This document shows, in pieces, positions 25,990 through 35,137 of a stretch of 64,000 bases of DNA. Origin of the DNA: Planctomycetota bacterium (GTDB taxonomy: Bacteria; Planctomycetota; UBA1135; GCA-002686595); assembly GCA_012959525.1 (NCBI GenBank), contig DUDB01000053.1, positions 24,535 through 88,534 on the forward strand. The letters are read 5' to 3'. Both the position numbers and the translations under genes were made by a program. The notes beneath the pieces are model-generated. The model did not search any database and was not told where the DNA came from. It saw nothing but the letters and a program-made list of their open reading frames with translations. Position 1 is the stretch's first letter, and the number at the start of each line of letters is the position of its first letter.

Positions 25990-28505
25990 GGTGCCTCCGT
26001 CTCTCCCACCATGGCGCTGGTCTCTTCGGGGGCCTCGCACTCATGGGGCCCGGGGCCGGTGGCCAGGTGCTCCAACAGTCGGGCGGCGGTCTCTTTCCCC
26101 AAGGGGCCCACCTCGGCCAGGGGGCCCACGCAAGCCGGGCATCCCTGGGCACAGTCACAGCGCACCAGCACCTGCCGCGCGGCAAGCAACAGGGAGCGAT
26201 GCTCGCGGAAGACCAATTCCCCCAGCCCCACCCCGCCCTGGACCCGATCATAGAGGTACAGCGTCGGCCTTTGGAAATGGGGTGAGCGCACCTGGGTGGA
26301 GATCCCCAGGTCGCTGGGAGAGCAGCGCACGTACAGAGGCGCGACACGTCTGAGCAGATTGCCCATCCCCCGCCAAGCCGCACCACGATCCCCCCCCGCG
26401 AGCCCAAGATCTGCCGCCGTGGATTCGGACAGCGTCAGCACGAAGGCCTCGGTGGTCAACTCTTCGGGCGGCAGGTGGATCTCGCCTGCGCCCACGTTCT
26501 CGCGACTGTAGAAGCGCACTTTCTTGTACTGCGTGGCGAGAGTCGTCACGTGCACCTCCCCGCGCCACACGGAGTAGTCCTCGCCGTTGGAAGGCGCCTC
26601 CCCCGCCGGTGAGCCCGGTAACGCCTGCACGCTGCCGGAGGTCCCAGCGGCTCCAGCGGCCACGACCTCGGCCGGAACGGGATGCTCGTCCCGTTCGCGC
26701 TGGGAGTGGGCCTCCAGGCGCAGGACCCGGACCTCGGTGTTGGTCTCCGCATCGGTGAAGTAGTCCGAGTCCACCTTGCGCGCGTAGGCGCGACGGTTCG
26801 TGTGGTCGAAGCGCTCAATACGCCAGGTCACTCCCTGAACCTGATAGATGGCGCCCTCGTGCACCTGGGTGATGGAGCTCTCCCTGTCCACCTCGCCAAT
26901 GGCGTCCCCCGTGTCCATGTCGAGCACCAGCACGTTGTCCGCTTCGCCGCCATTCAGGGACACGTCTTGGGCGGGGTAGGCGTCCGCCATCCAGTACCAG
27001 GTCGCGCCGCGGCGGTGCAGGAAGTGGGACTCCTCACAGAGGTAATCCAGGATGGGTGCCGCCGGAGCCCCATGGTATTCGGGCTCTTCCTTGAGTGCCC
27101 CGGTCTCTGGGTCCTCATGGAAGGGCAGCTCGAAGGCCGCGCACTTGAGCTGCTCGGAGAGGATCACCAGATTGTCGGGGTCGATCGCCAGCTCCTCCTT
27201 GGGTGCGGCAAAGAGCCAGTCGGGGTGATGCACCAGGAACTGATCGACGGGCTCGGAGCGCGCGATCTGGATCACAAGGCTGGGTTTCCCACGCCGGCCC
27301 ACGCGCCCGGCGCGCTGCCAGAAGGAGGCCTGGCTGCCCGGATACCCCACCAGGACGGCCACGTCCAGGGCACCGATGTCGATGCCCAGCTCCAGGGCGT
27401 TGGTGGACACCACCACCTTGACCTTCCCGTCCTTGAGCCCGCTCTCGATCTCGCGCCGCATGTCGGGCAGGTAGCCTCCCCGATACCCGCGCACCTGATC
27501 CGGATCGAGGCCCATGCGGGAGGCCCCCTCCTTGAGGTAGCGGGTCAGAACCTCAACGGCCGTGCGCCGACCGCAGAAGAAGATGACCTGCCGGTTGGGG
27601 GCGCAGACCTCGCGCGCCAGGTCCCGTGCCTCCTCCAGCGCATTGGCGCGCAAGCCCGCCACGGGATTGACGATGGGCGGATTCAGGACGCCGAAGGTGC
27701 GCGCGCCCGAGGGGCTCGCATCCTCGTCGATCACTTCCAACTCCCGGCCGAAGAGCCGCCGCGCGTGAGCACCCGGATTCTTGAGGGTGGCGGAGGACGC
27801 GATAAAGGTGGGCTCAGCCCCGTAGTGCCGGGCGATACGCAGAAGGCGCCGCAGGACGTTGGCCACGCTCGATCCGAAGACACCCGTAAGGGTGTGCACT
27901 TCATCGACAACCACGTACTTCAGATCCCGGAACAACTCCGACCACTTGGCATGGTTGGGCAGGATCCCCTGATGGAGCATGTGCGGGTTGGTGAGGATCA
28001 TATGTCCGCGATCCCGCAGACTGCGGCGCACCGATGGGGGCGTGTCCCCGTCGTAGGTGAAGGCGTGCCAGGGCTGGTCGAGAGCCTCGACCAGGGCCGT
28101 CAGCCCAACGGTCTGGTCCTGTGAGAGCGCCTTGGTCGGAAAGAGGAAGAGCGCCCGCGCGGACCCGTTGCTCTCCAGCAAGGAGTGCAACACAGGCGCC
28201 GTGTAGCACAGCGTCTTGCCCGAGGCCGTAGGCGTGGAGATGAGCACGTCCCGCCCATCCAGTGCGGCCTCGATCGCGCGAGCCTGATGTGCGTAGAGCG
28301 AGTCCAGCCCCTGACTGCGCAACACCTCCTGCAGGTACGGATTCAGGCGGGCCGGAAAGGGAGCGCTCTTGCCGACTCGGGGCTCGACCCCGTGCCAGTG
28401 AACGAGCCGTGCGCGCCAGTGCGGATCCGATCGCAGGTGAGCGATCAGGTCGGGCAGCTCCCGATTCAGGCGGGACTGACGCTGGGCGGCTGGGGAGGGG
28501 TGCAT
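25986..28505 (-). CDS. mrfA: MrfA/YprA-type DEAD/DEAH-box helicase with DUF1998
   Basis: Superfamily 2 helicase, 839 aa. Motif I TPTASGKT (91-98), motif II DEVH (201-204), motif III SSATL, motif VI region QRAGRVGRRG. The C-terminal DUF1998 region carries the expected four-cysteine set, one in VRCSPSDLG and three in CDCAQGCPACVG, which should bind zinc. A Gly/Ala/Pro-rich insert lies around residues 625-655. It is translationally coupled to mrfB (GTGA). In B. subtilis the pair excises mitomycin-type lesions. It starts 87 bp downstream of the Gld-type operon. Confidence 0.92.
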   Translation of the reverse strand: MHPSPAAQRQSRLNRELPDLIAHLRSDPHWRARLVHWHGVEPRVGKSAPFPARLNPYLQEVLRSQGLDSLYAHQARAIEAALDGRDVLISTPTASGKTLCYTAPVLHSLLESNGSARALFLFPTKALSQDQTVGLTALVEALDQPWHAFTYDGDTPPSVRRSLRDRGHMILTNPHMLHQGILPNHAKWSELFRDLKYVVVDEVHTLTGVFGSSVANVLRRLLRIARHYGAEPTFIASSATLKNPGAHARRLFGRELEVIDEDASPSGARTFGVLNPPIVNPVAGLRANALEEARDLAREVCAPNRQVIFFCGRRTAVEVLTRYLKEGASRMGLDPDQVRGYRGGYLPDMRREIESGLKDGKVKVVVSTNALELGIDIGALDVAVLVGYPGSQASFWQRAGRVGRRGKPSLVIQIARSEPVDQFLVHHPDWLFAAPKEELAIDPDNLVILSEQLKCAAFELPFHEDPETGALKEEPEYHGAPAAPILDYLCEESHFLHRRGATWYWMADAYPAQDVSLNGGEADNVLVLDMDTGDAIGEVDRESSITQVHEGAIYQVQGVTWRIERFDHTNRRAYARKVDSDYFTDAETNTEVRVLRLEAHSQRERDEHPVPAEVVAAGAAGTSGSVQALPGSPAGEAPSNGEDYSVWRGEVHVTTLATQYKKVRFYSRENVGAGEIHLPPEELTTEAFVLTLSESTAADLGLAGGDRGAAWRGMGNLLRRVAPLYVRCSPSDLGISTQVRSPHFQRPTLYLYDRVQGGVGLGELVFREHRSLLLAARQVLVRCDCAQGCPACVGPLAEVGPLGKETAARLLEHLATGPGPHECEAPEETSAMVGETEAP

Positions 28506-28592
28506 TCTGGCGGCGGAACCGGTGTTCGGGTTTTGTGAGGGTAACCCGGACGGAAGGGCAGATCAAGAGTGTTCAACACCGTCCCGGGCCCC

Positions 28593-30359
28593 TCAGCGCA
28601 GCAGTGCGAGCAGTTCGCCGTGCAGCTGCGCCCGGGTCAGCACCGATTGGCCGCCCTCGTAGTCCGCGCGCACCTCGCCACTCTGCGTCAGGCCGATCCG
28701 CACCTCGGTCCCCTCCCCACCGCCGCCCAGGAGCTTCACCTCTACGACGTGGGTGAGCTCGACGCGCTCGGCCACGTGCCGCTCCGCCCGCAGGTGGGTC
28801 AGGTGGTCGAGTAGGGAACGCAACTCCCGCGCCTCGACCTGCACGCGTACGTCCTCGTTCGGATAGACCCAGGTCCCCTGCACACTGCGCAGGTAAAGAC
28901 GCTCCTCCCCGCCCGTGCTCACCACCAGCCGCTTGAGGCTGATCTCATCCACCGTGTACACAAAGCGCGACAACAGCTCCAGGGGATCCAAATCCAACAA
29001 CTCGCGCAGTGCGCTCCCCACAAGGCCCACGGCCGATTCCCGCTCACGCAGATAGGCGAACTGCCTGGTCCCCGTTTCCGAGGGCACCGCCGGTCCGATC
29101 CACCCCCCCTGCCGCTGACCGCCCGCCTCGACAAAGATCCCGAGACGCTGGGCGACGTCATCGTCGAAGTAATCGCTGACGGATTTCTCCCACAGGTAGT
29201 CGTGCACCTTCTCCTGCTCAATTATGGACAGGATCCCCGCCACGGCAACGGACTCGGCGGGCCGCTCTGGCCCCCACTCCCCCTCCGCGTTCAGATAGGC
29301 CAGGCTCCAGGACTTGCCGCCAGGTGAACGCGAGAGACGCAAGGCACCCTTCGGCCTGAAGAGCAGCACGTTCTCGATCTCACGGCGAAAAATGCGCGTC
29401 AGAGCCTCATCGTAGAGCTTAGGGGCGTCAAAGAAGACGGCCTCCAGATCGCGCCCCTCGATCGTCCAGACGTTCGGGAGGCCGACGCGCCTACAGAAGT
29501 ACGTCCCCGAGCGAGCGGCGAACTCCACCGTCTGAGCCTCGCCCCGCTGATCGGTCAGGGTCAGGCTAAACCAGGGCTCGTGCAATCCAAATTTTTCCAG
29601 TGGCGGCGGGTCGAGGTCTGAGACGAATTGATCGACCCCCAGGCGCGCCAGGACCTGGGCCCAGGTAGCCACGGCCGCAGGGTCGCCGTGTAGGCGCACG
29701 GGACGATCCATGAACCAGTTGGTCTGCTGGCGTTGAATCTCCAGATCCAGGGGCACCTGCCTGTCCCCGGGATAATCAAATCCCCTGCGCGAGATGGTGA
29801 CCACGCTCTTGCCATCGATCTCGAAGATGCGCCGGCTACGCCACTCGAGGATGTCGTTTTCCAGGGCCACCTCGAGGTTGCGCATGGTGCGCAGGATGCG
29901 GCCGTCCACTTCGGCGAACACGCGCATCTGGTCCAGGTCCACGGCCCCCATGCTCACCCGGTGCAGACGCTCGCTACCATCCTCGAGAACTTCATGTAGC
30001 TCCAACACAGCCCGCGGAGGAGACAGACTCGACCGGGCCAGCTCCCGCTCTTCCGTTGGCACGAGCTGGGCCGTGTTCCGCACGACGCGCAGGAGCGCAA
30101 CCACGAGCTCCTGGCGAGCGGGGTAGGCAATGGGGTCGACGATGTTCCAAATCCCACGCCCATCGCGGGCGAGCCCTAGGTGCAGGGAGCGCTCCACGTT
30201 CTCCACCCGGATGCGATCCACCCGGGACGGATCCAGCCCTTCAAAGAGGGCGAACTCCCTGCGGCCGAAGTCCGGGTCTTCGCTCTGCCCCTGATACCAG
30301 GCTGCCCAACCCAGACCCACAACCAGTAACGCCAGGAACGCCGTGGTGAAGCGACTCAT
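28593..30359 (-). CDS. DUF4340 domain protein of a Gld-type ABC operon
   Basis: 588 aa. One N-terminal membrane helix (FLALLVVGLGWAAWYQ), then a long extracytoplasmic region with repeated beta-rich DUF4340 segments (WNIVDPIAYPARQELVVALLRVV; RRIFEID). Function unknown; DUF4340 proteins habitually follow GldG-like proteins in ABC-transporter operons. Its ATG overlaps the GldG-like stop as ATGA. Last gene of a four-gene coupled operon. Confidence 0.85.
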   Translation of the reverse strand: MSRFTTAFLALLVVGLGWAAWYQGQSEDPDFGRREFALFEGLDPSRVDRIRVENVERSLHLGLARDGRGIWNIVDPIAYPARQELVVALLRVVRNTAQLVPTEERELARSSLSPPRAVLELHEVLEDGSERLHRVSMGAVDLDQMRVFAEVDGRILRTMRNLEVALENDILEWRSRRIFEIDGKSVVTISRRGFDYPGDRQVPLDLEIQRQQTNWFMDRPVRLHGDPAAVATWAQVLARLGVDQFVSDLDPPPLEKFGLHEPWFSLTLTDQRGEAQTVEFAARSGTYFCRRVGLPNVWTIEGRDLEAVFFDAPKLYDEALTRIFRREIENVLLFRPKGALRLSRSPGGKSWSLAYLNAEGEWGPERPAESVAVAGILSIIEQEKVHDYLWEKSVSDYFDDDVAQRLGIFVEAGGQRQGGWIGPAVPSETGTRQFAYLRERESAVGLVGSALRELLDLDPLELLSRFVYTVDEISLKRLVVSTGGEERLYLRSVQGTWVYPNEDVRVQVEARELRSLLDHLTHLRAERHVAERVELTHVVEVKLLGGGGEGTEVRIGLTQSGEVRADYEGGQSVLTRAQLHGELLALLR

Positions 30360-31933
30360 CCAGTCGCCCCCGCGCGCGCTCGCAGACTGGCCACGAGTAT
30401 CCCCAGAAGCAGGCAGAGACCAGGCAGGTAGCCCCAGGCCAGACGGCTCAGGAGCGGCAGCGCTGCCTCGCGCTTGTCGACGGGGATTAGCCGAACGTCC
30501 GGATTGCGGGCCGAAATAGACAGGCGATATTCGCGGTCCAGGACCCAGTTGAAGACGTTGCGCAGCAGGTCCTGGTTGTAACGGAAGGCACCGTTGGTGA
30601 AGGCCATGGACGAGCCAAAAACGACCACCCGCGCCTGGGGCTTCTCCTCCATGGCGGGCTGAGGCGCCGCGTCCGCAGGCGGAAACGCCGAGGCCAAAGC
30701 CAGCTCGAAACGCCGCCCCGTGGCCTCAAGCGCCGGATCCGGTCGGAAGTCCAGGGTAGGGCCCGTTCTCCCGGGCTGGAAGCCATCCACCCAGGACTCG
30801 GCCGAGGAGAAGAACAAGGGCGAGGTCACGCCACCAGCGGGCTGGGCCGTGCGCCGCATGGGGTGTGTGCCAGACACGACGAAGCTGCGCTCCGCCCGCT
30901 TGATCGGCAGCATCAGCGGATGCCCCGCCATGTTGTTCGGGCTCACGGCGAACGACGAGACCTTGGGATCGCCGACAGACAGGCGTCCGGTCTGCGGATC
31001 GACCACCGGCTGACAGACGATGCCCTCCTGAATCTCGATGCCAAAGCGCGCACTGAGCTCACCCACCCGACTGGTGGCGAGGACGGCGTCCTCGGGATGG
31101 GGAACGAGAACCAGGCGGCCGCCGGCTCGCACCCAGGCCTCGATACTGCCCAAGAGCTCGTCGCTCAGGGCATCGGTCGCGCCGATCAGCGCGAGGCACG
31201 CGCAGTCGGCGGGGATGGGTCCGTCCGTGAGCGGATTCCAGCGGCTGACCCCCAGGCCATCCTGAGCCAGCTGTCGGTCGAGTTCGCTCAGCCCGCTCGA
31301 GGTGGTGTCGTCCACCTCCCGCTCGCCGTGCCCCACGATGAAGTAAACCTCGCGCGCGGCGCCGCGGGTCACCTTCAGCATGGCGGAGATGAGGGCGCGC
31401 TCCGCAGCGAACTCCACGATCCGTGCCGGACGCGATGCCGGGGGCGGAGCACCCGGATCAAAAACGGCCAGGGCCCCGTTGAGTGACACGACCTCCCTCT
31501 GGTCGCCGAAGGAGACCACGACGCAGTTTTCGAAGCCCCGGAGATGGAGCTCAGATAGGCGCCGCTCGATGGCCTCGACATCGCGAATGTCATTCTCCCG
31601 CAGGTCCACACGATCGAAGCTGGCGTCGCGCAGGGTTCGCAGCAGCCGCCGCGTACGCTCCTGGGCGATGTAGGCGACCTGGGTCAGGGGCGGCTCCTCG
31701 GGGCGGAAGAACACATCCAAGGTAACGGTCCCGGGTAGGCGCTCGAGCACGCTCGCGCTCGCTTCGCCCACCGTGTTCTGACCGGTGGCCGTCCAGTCCA
31801 TGCGCACGCGCAGGTCCGGCCGGGCCGCGAGCCAATTGATCAGTAGCACGGCCACCAAGGCCAGCCCCACCGTCAGCCCCACGCGACCGGCGATCTGCAG
31901 GCGCTCCGCCCAACCCTGACGCTGAGCGCTCAT
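30356..31933 (-). CDS. GldG-family ABC transport auxiliary protein
   Basis: 525 aa. A membrane helix near the N-terminus (VGLALVAVLLINWLAA), an extracytoplasmic part with VYFIVGHGEREVDD and GGRLVLVPHP typical of the GldG/Mucilago-type family (ABC_transp_aux), and a second helix at the C-terminus (LPGLCLLLGILVASLRA). I choose the ATG at 31933 because it overlaps the permease stop (ATGA); an in-frame ATG 9 bp earlier is less likely. In Bacteroidetes GldAFG is linked to gliding and secretion; in planctomycetes such operons are common and their cargo is unknown. Confidence 0.87.
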   Translation of the reverse strand: MSAQRQGWAERLQIAGRVGLTVGLALVAVLLINWLAARPDLRVRMDWTATGQNTVGEASASVLERLPGTVTLDVFFRPEEPPLTQVAYIAQERTRRLLRTLRDASFDRVDLRENDIRDVEAIERRLSELHLRGFENCVVVSFGDQREVVSLNGALAVFDPGAPPPASRPARIVEFAAERALISAMLKVTRGAAREVYFIVGHGEREVDDTTSSGLSELDRQLAQDGLGVSRWNPLTDGPIPADCACLALIGATDALSDELLGSIEAWVRAGGRLVLVPHPEDAVLATSRVGELSARFGIEIQEGIVCQPVVDPQTGRLSVGDPKVSSFAVSPNNMAGHPLMLPIKRAERSFVVSGTHPMRRTAQPAGGVTSPLFFSSAESWVDGFQPGRTGPTLDFRPDPALEATGRRFELALASAFPPADAAPQPAMEEKPQARVVVFGSSMAFTNGAFRYNQDLLRNVFNWVLDREYRLSISARNPDVRLIPVDKREAALPLLSRLAWGYLPGLCLLLGILVASLRARAGATG

Positions 31934-32721
31934 CCACGCCACCTCCTGGATTCCAGGCTGCGAGTGGTTAGGAACAGAAACAGGCTTATCCAGGTCAAGA
32001 AGAAGATCACCTCGGCACTGTCGAGAACGCCCTGGAAGTAGGAGTTGCCAAAGTGCCGGCGCACGTCCATGCGCTCCAGAGCGCCTCCGATCCAGGCTTC
32101 CGCCACCTCAAAACTCCCGAACAGATCCGCGAACAGAACGCGCATCTGAACGAGCAGCATCCCACCCAGTGCGGGCATCATCACCCACAACAGGCACGAC
32201 ATGAAAGCCAGGAAGGCAGCCAGTAGTGGTATGTCCGTTATGGAGCAGGCCACCAGACCGATGGCTACGAAGAGCGCCGAGGAGAGCACCGCCCCCATGT
32301 AAATGGTGATCACCTGACCCCAGTCCGGTGCCACACCCCACAGGGACAGAGCCCCCGCGTAGATCAGCAAGGACGACCAGAGGGTCGCCATGAATGCCGT
32401 GCCTGCCAGGAACTTGCCGGTCACGACGGCCGCATCGCTGACCGGCGCCGTGCGGAGATATTCAAGGGTCCCGTTGGCAGCCTCCTCAGTCAGCAGACGC
32501 ATGGCCAGCAGCGGTGAGAGCACCAGCATCAGCGCCCAGAAGAAGAAGTTCCCGCCGAAGACGAACTCGAGGGAGGCCGTCACGTCCCCCATTGTCTGGC
32601 TGAGAACCAGCGAAAACAGATAGCCGTTCAGGAGCAAGGACACGAAGAGCAGGATCCAGGCCAGAGGCGCCGCGAAGAGCCCCGCCAGCTCGCGACGGAA
32701 GATGATGAAGGTGCCCCTCAC
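31930..32721 (-). CDS. ABC transporter permease (GldF/ABC-2 type)
   Basis: 263 aa with six predicted membrane segments, starting GTFIIFRRELAGLFAAPLAWILL, which is the usual ABC-2 N-terminus with an amphipathic helix before TM1. A long loop holds LTEEAANGTLEYLRTAPVSDAAVVTGKFLA, the ABC-2 coupling region. Overlaps the ATPase gene upstream and the GldG-like gene downstream by 4 bp each. Confidence 0.9.
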   Translation of the reverse strand: MRGTFIIFRRELAGLFAAPLAWILLFVSLLLNGYLFSLVLSQTMGDVTASLEFVFGGNFFFWALMLVLSPLLAMRLLTEEAANGTLEYLRTAPVSDAAVVTGKFLAGTAFMATLWSSLLIYAGALSLWGVAPDWGQVITIYMGAVLSSALFVAIGLVACSITDIPLLAAFLAFMSCLLWVMMPALGGMLLVQMRVLFADLFGSFEVAEAWIGGALERMDVRRHFGNSYFQGVLDSAEVIFFLTWISLFLFLTTRSLESRRWRG

Positions 32722-33911
32722 GCCTCGTCCTCCTCATCCTCGCAGCCCTCGTCCGGCGACTCGCTGGAGCTGACGGGCTTGGACAGGTCTCGGCTGCCGC
32801 CGCCGTCGAAGGGATTGAGGCTGTAGAAGTTGTCCTTCTGGCCGGGAGTTCCGAGGGACGGAGTGTCAGCGGCGGGCGTCTCGGGCATGAGATCCAGCCC
32901 GGAACCAGAAGCGCCATCAAGAGCGATGGGCTCCACGAAGGCCGGAGCGGCCTGGGGGGTCGCCGCCGGGCTCATCGAAGCCTCACCCACCACCAGGCTC
33001 GCGAAGAGGGACTCCAGGGTGGGTCGCACCTCGGAGAGCTCGCGCAGAGCCCAGCCCTTCTGTGCCGCCAGGGCGCCCACGTCTTCCCGCAGGTCGCCGC
33101 TCCCCGTCAGAGTGAAGCCGTCGTGGATACCCACGCGTTCGGTAATTTGAACGTCCTCGACACCGGGCAAGGTGGCAAGCAGACTGCGCGCGGCCTCCGC
33201 GTCCCCCACCATGGCCTCGAGGCGTACGTGCCCCGCACCTCCGAGGGTAGCAATCAACTCCTCACGGGCACCGTCCGCCACCACGCGTCCCTCACGCAGG
33301 ATGATCACGCGGTCGCTCATGCTCTCCACCTCGGCCAGGATGTGGGAGGAGAGGAGCACCGTGTGCTCACCGGCCAGCTCGCGGATCAGGGTTCGGACCT
33401 CCGCCCGTTGCAGAGGATCGAGACCGCTGGTGGGCTCATCGAGAATCAACACCTCGGGATTGGGGAGCAGAGCCACCGCCAATCCCACCCGCTGGCGCAG
33501 GCCACGGGACAGATGCCCCACAAGTTGACGCCGGCGCCCCAAGACCCCCACCCGCTCAAGTACCTCTGGAACGCGCCCGGCCAAGTCCTTGCGGCGCATG
33601 CCGTGCAGCCGACCCTGGAAAGCCATCATCTCCTCAACGCGCATCTCCTTGTAGAGGGGCACGGATTCGGGGAGGTAGCCGATGTGCTTGCGCACCTGCA
33701 GGGAGTCTCGCAGCACGTCATAGCCGGCCACCTTGAGGACCTCGGCCGAAGTAGCCGCAAGGTAGCCTGTCAGGATCCGCATGCTGGTGGTCTTGCCGGC
33801 GCCGTTGGGACCCAGGAAACCCACAACCTCCCCGGACTCGAGGGAGAAGCTCACATCATCCACGGCTACCAGGGAGCCGAAGCGACGGGTCAGGTGGGAG
33901 ACTTCGATCAT
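32718..33911 (-). CDS. ABC transporter ATP-binding protein (GldA type)
   Basis: 397 aa from the ATG at 33911 (MIEVSHLTRRFGSL). Walker A GPNGAGKTT (34-42), Q-loop region GYLPESVPLY, signature LSRGLRQRVGLA (a Gld/Nod-type variant of LSGGQ), Walker B VLILDEPTSGLDP and the switch His in LLSSHILAEVE. Residues ~300-397 form an extra C-terminal part ending in an acidic tail (PDEGCEDEEDEA), longer than in typical GldA. The promoter TTGAGG-17-TACCCT lies just upstream. First gene of the operon. Confidence 0.92.
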   Translation of the reverse strand: MIEVSHLTRRFGSLVAVDDVSFSLESGEVVGFLGPNGAGKTTSMRILTGYLAATSAEVLKVAGYDVLRDSLQVRKHIGYLPESVPLYKEMRVEEMMAFQGRLHGMRRKDLAGRVPEVLERVGVLGRRRQLVGHLSRGLRQRVGLAVALLPNPEVLILDEPTSGLDPLQRAEVRTLIRELAGEHTVLLSSHILAEVESMSDRVIILREGRVVADGAREELIATLGGAGHVRLEAMVGDAEAARSLLATLPGVEDVQITERVGIHDGFTLTGSGDLREDVGALAAQKGWALRELSEVRPTLESLFASLVVGEASMSPAATPQAAPAFVEPIALDGASGSGLDLMPETPAADTPSLGTPGQKDNFYSLNPFDGGGSRDLSKPVSSSESPDEGCEDEEDEA

Positions 33912-33921
33912 GGGGCGCAGG

Positions 33922-33950
33922 AGGGTACCCCCAGCCGGGGCGAGCCTCAA
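33922..33950 (-). promoter_or_regulatory. Promoter of the Gld-type ABC operon
   Basis: On the minus strand TTGAGG (33945-33950) and TACCCT (33922-33927) are separated by exactly 17 bp, and the ATG follows 10 nt after the -10. It is the clearest sigma-70-type promoter I see in the window and implies a leader of only a few bases. Confidence 0.55.
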
Positions 33951-34210
33951 CGGAGGTCTACGAACCAACGCTGGATGGAGACTCCAGTTCAAACCCCGTG
34001 CCATAAGAAATCTACGGTGAAGGGGCACCTGGGGACGCCCAGGGCCGGTCTAGGGGGGGGAACTCGTGCAAGATCGCCCGGGCCATGTGCGCTGGACGCC
34101 CACGCGCCGGAACCGCCCAGGCGCCCCTCTCCATCCCAGAAAGGCCCCCAGCGGCTAACACCCTGACGCTATGCTGCTCGGCTCCTTCCCCCCCCCTCAT
34201 TACATACCCC

Positions 34211-35137
34211 ATGCAACGACGCGATCTCCTCCAAGGTGCCGCCCTCCTGGGCGCGGGTGCATCCCTGACTCCCCTCGCCGCAGCCGGACACGCCAGCGAT
34301 TCCTCGGCGAGACCGGGCGCCCCCTTCAAGCTGCCCTATGCCCCGCACTTCGGCATGTTCAAGAACCATGCCGGTGGCGACTTCGTCGACCAGCTGAACT
34401 TCATGGCCGACGAGGGCTTCACAGCCTTGGAAGACAACGGGATGATGCGCAAGTCGGTGGAGGACCAGAACCGGATTGCACAGAACATGCAGCGTCTGGG
34501 CATGCGCATGGGCGTCTTCGTCTGCAACTTCGGCACGGCCTTCGGCAAGAAGTCGTTCGTCTCCGGCAAGAAGGAGTTTGAGGACAACTTCAAGAGCGAC
34601 CTCATGAAGGCCGTCGAGACGGCCAAGCGCGTGAACGCCAAATGGATGACCGTCGTTCTAGGCGATCGCCACCCGGGCATGCGTCAAGGGTTCCAGGACG
34701 CGCGCGCCATCGAGATGCTGCGCCGCGGAGCCGAGCTGCTCGAGCCCCATGACTTGGTGATGGTGATGGAACCCCTGAACTTCCGCGACCACGCGGGCAT
34801 GTACCTCGAGCGCAGCGACCATGCTTACATGCTGGCCAAGGCTGCAGATTCACCCGCGGTCAAGATCCTGTTCGACATCTACCACCAGGCCATCTCCGAG
34901 GGCAACCTCATCCCCAACATCGATCTGTGCTGGGATGAGATCGGGTATTTCCAGATCGGGGACAACCCCGGCCGCAAGGAACCCACCACCGGCGACGTGA
35001 ACTACAAGAACATCTTCAAGCACATCCACAAGAGGGGCTGGAAGGGGATCCTGGGCATGGAGCACGGCAACGCGGGCGGCGGGAAGGAAGGCGAGCGCGC
35101 CGTGATCGACGCCTACCGGGAAGTGGACGGCTTCTAA
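34211..35137 (+). CDS. Exported sugar phosphate isomerase/epimerase (hydroxypyruvate isomerase-like)
   Basis: 308 aa. The N-terminus MQRRDLLQGAALLGAGAS is a Tat-like twin-arginine signal. The TIM-barrel AP-endonuclease-2 fold follows: HFGMFKNHAGGDFVDQLNFMADEGF, VFVCNFG, WMTVVLGDRHPGM, LVMVMEPLNFRDH (metal Glu), ILFDIYHQAISEGN (metal Asp/His), YFQIGDNPGRKEPTTGDVNY and GMEHGN, the pattern of hydroxypyruvate isomerase/Hyi-like proteins. The ATG at 34211 is followed directly by the signal, so longer in-frame readings are not used. Its TAA shares one base with the ATG of the sulfatase (TAATG). The substrate is probably a sugar or sugar acid, which is inference. Confidence 0.85.
   Translation: MQRRDLLQGAALLGAGASLTPLAAAGHASDSSARPGAPFKLPYAPHFGMFKNHAGGDFVDQLNFMADEGFTALEDNGMMRKSVEDQNRIAQNMQRLGMRMGVFVCNFGTAFGKKSFVSGKKEFEDNFKSDLMKAVETAKRVNAKWMTVVLGDRHPGMRQGFQDARAIEMLRRGAELLEPHDLVMVMEPLNFRDHAGMYLERSDHAYMLAKAADSPAVKILFDIYHQAISEGNLIPNIDLCWDEIGYFQIGDNPGRKEPTTGDVNYKNIFKHIHKRGWKGILGMEHGNAGGGKEGERAVIDAYREVDGF

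Noticed and set aside
26682..28124. 480-residue plus-strand frame opposite mrfA
   Set aside because: Antisense shadow of the helicase; composition biased to His, Gly, Gln and Val as expected from reverse reading.
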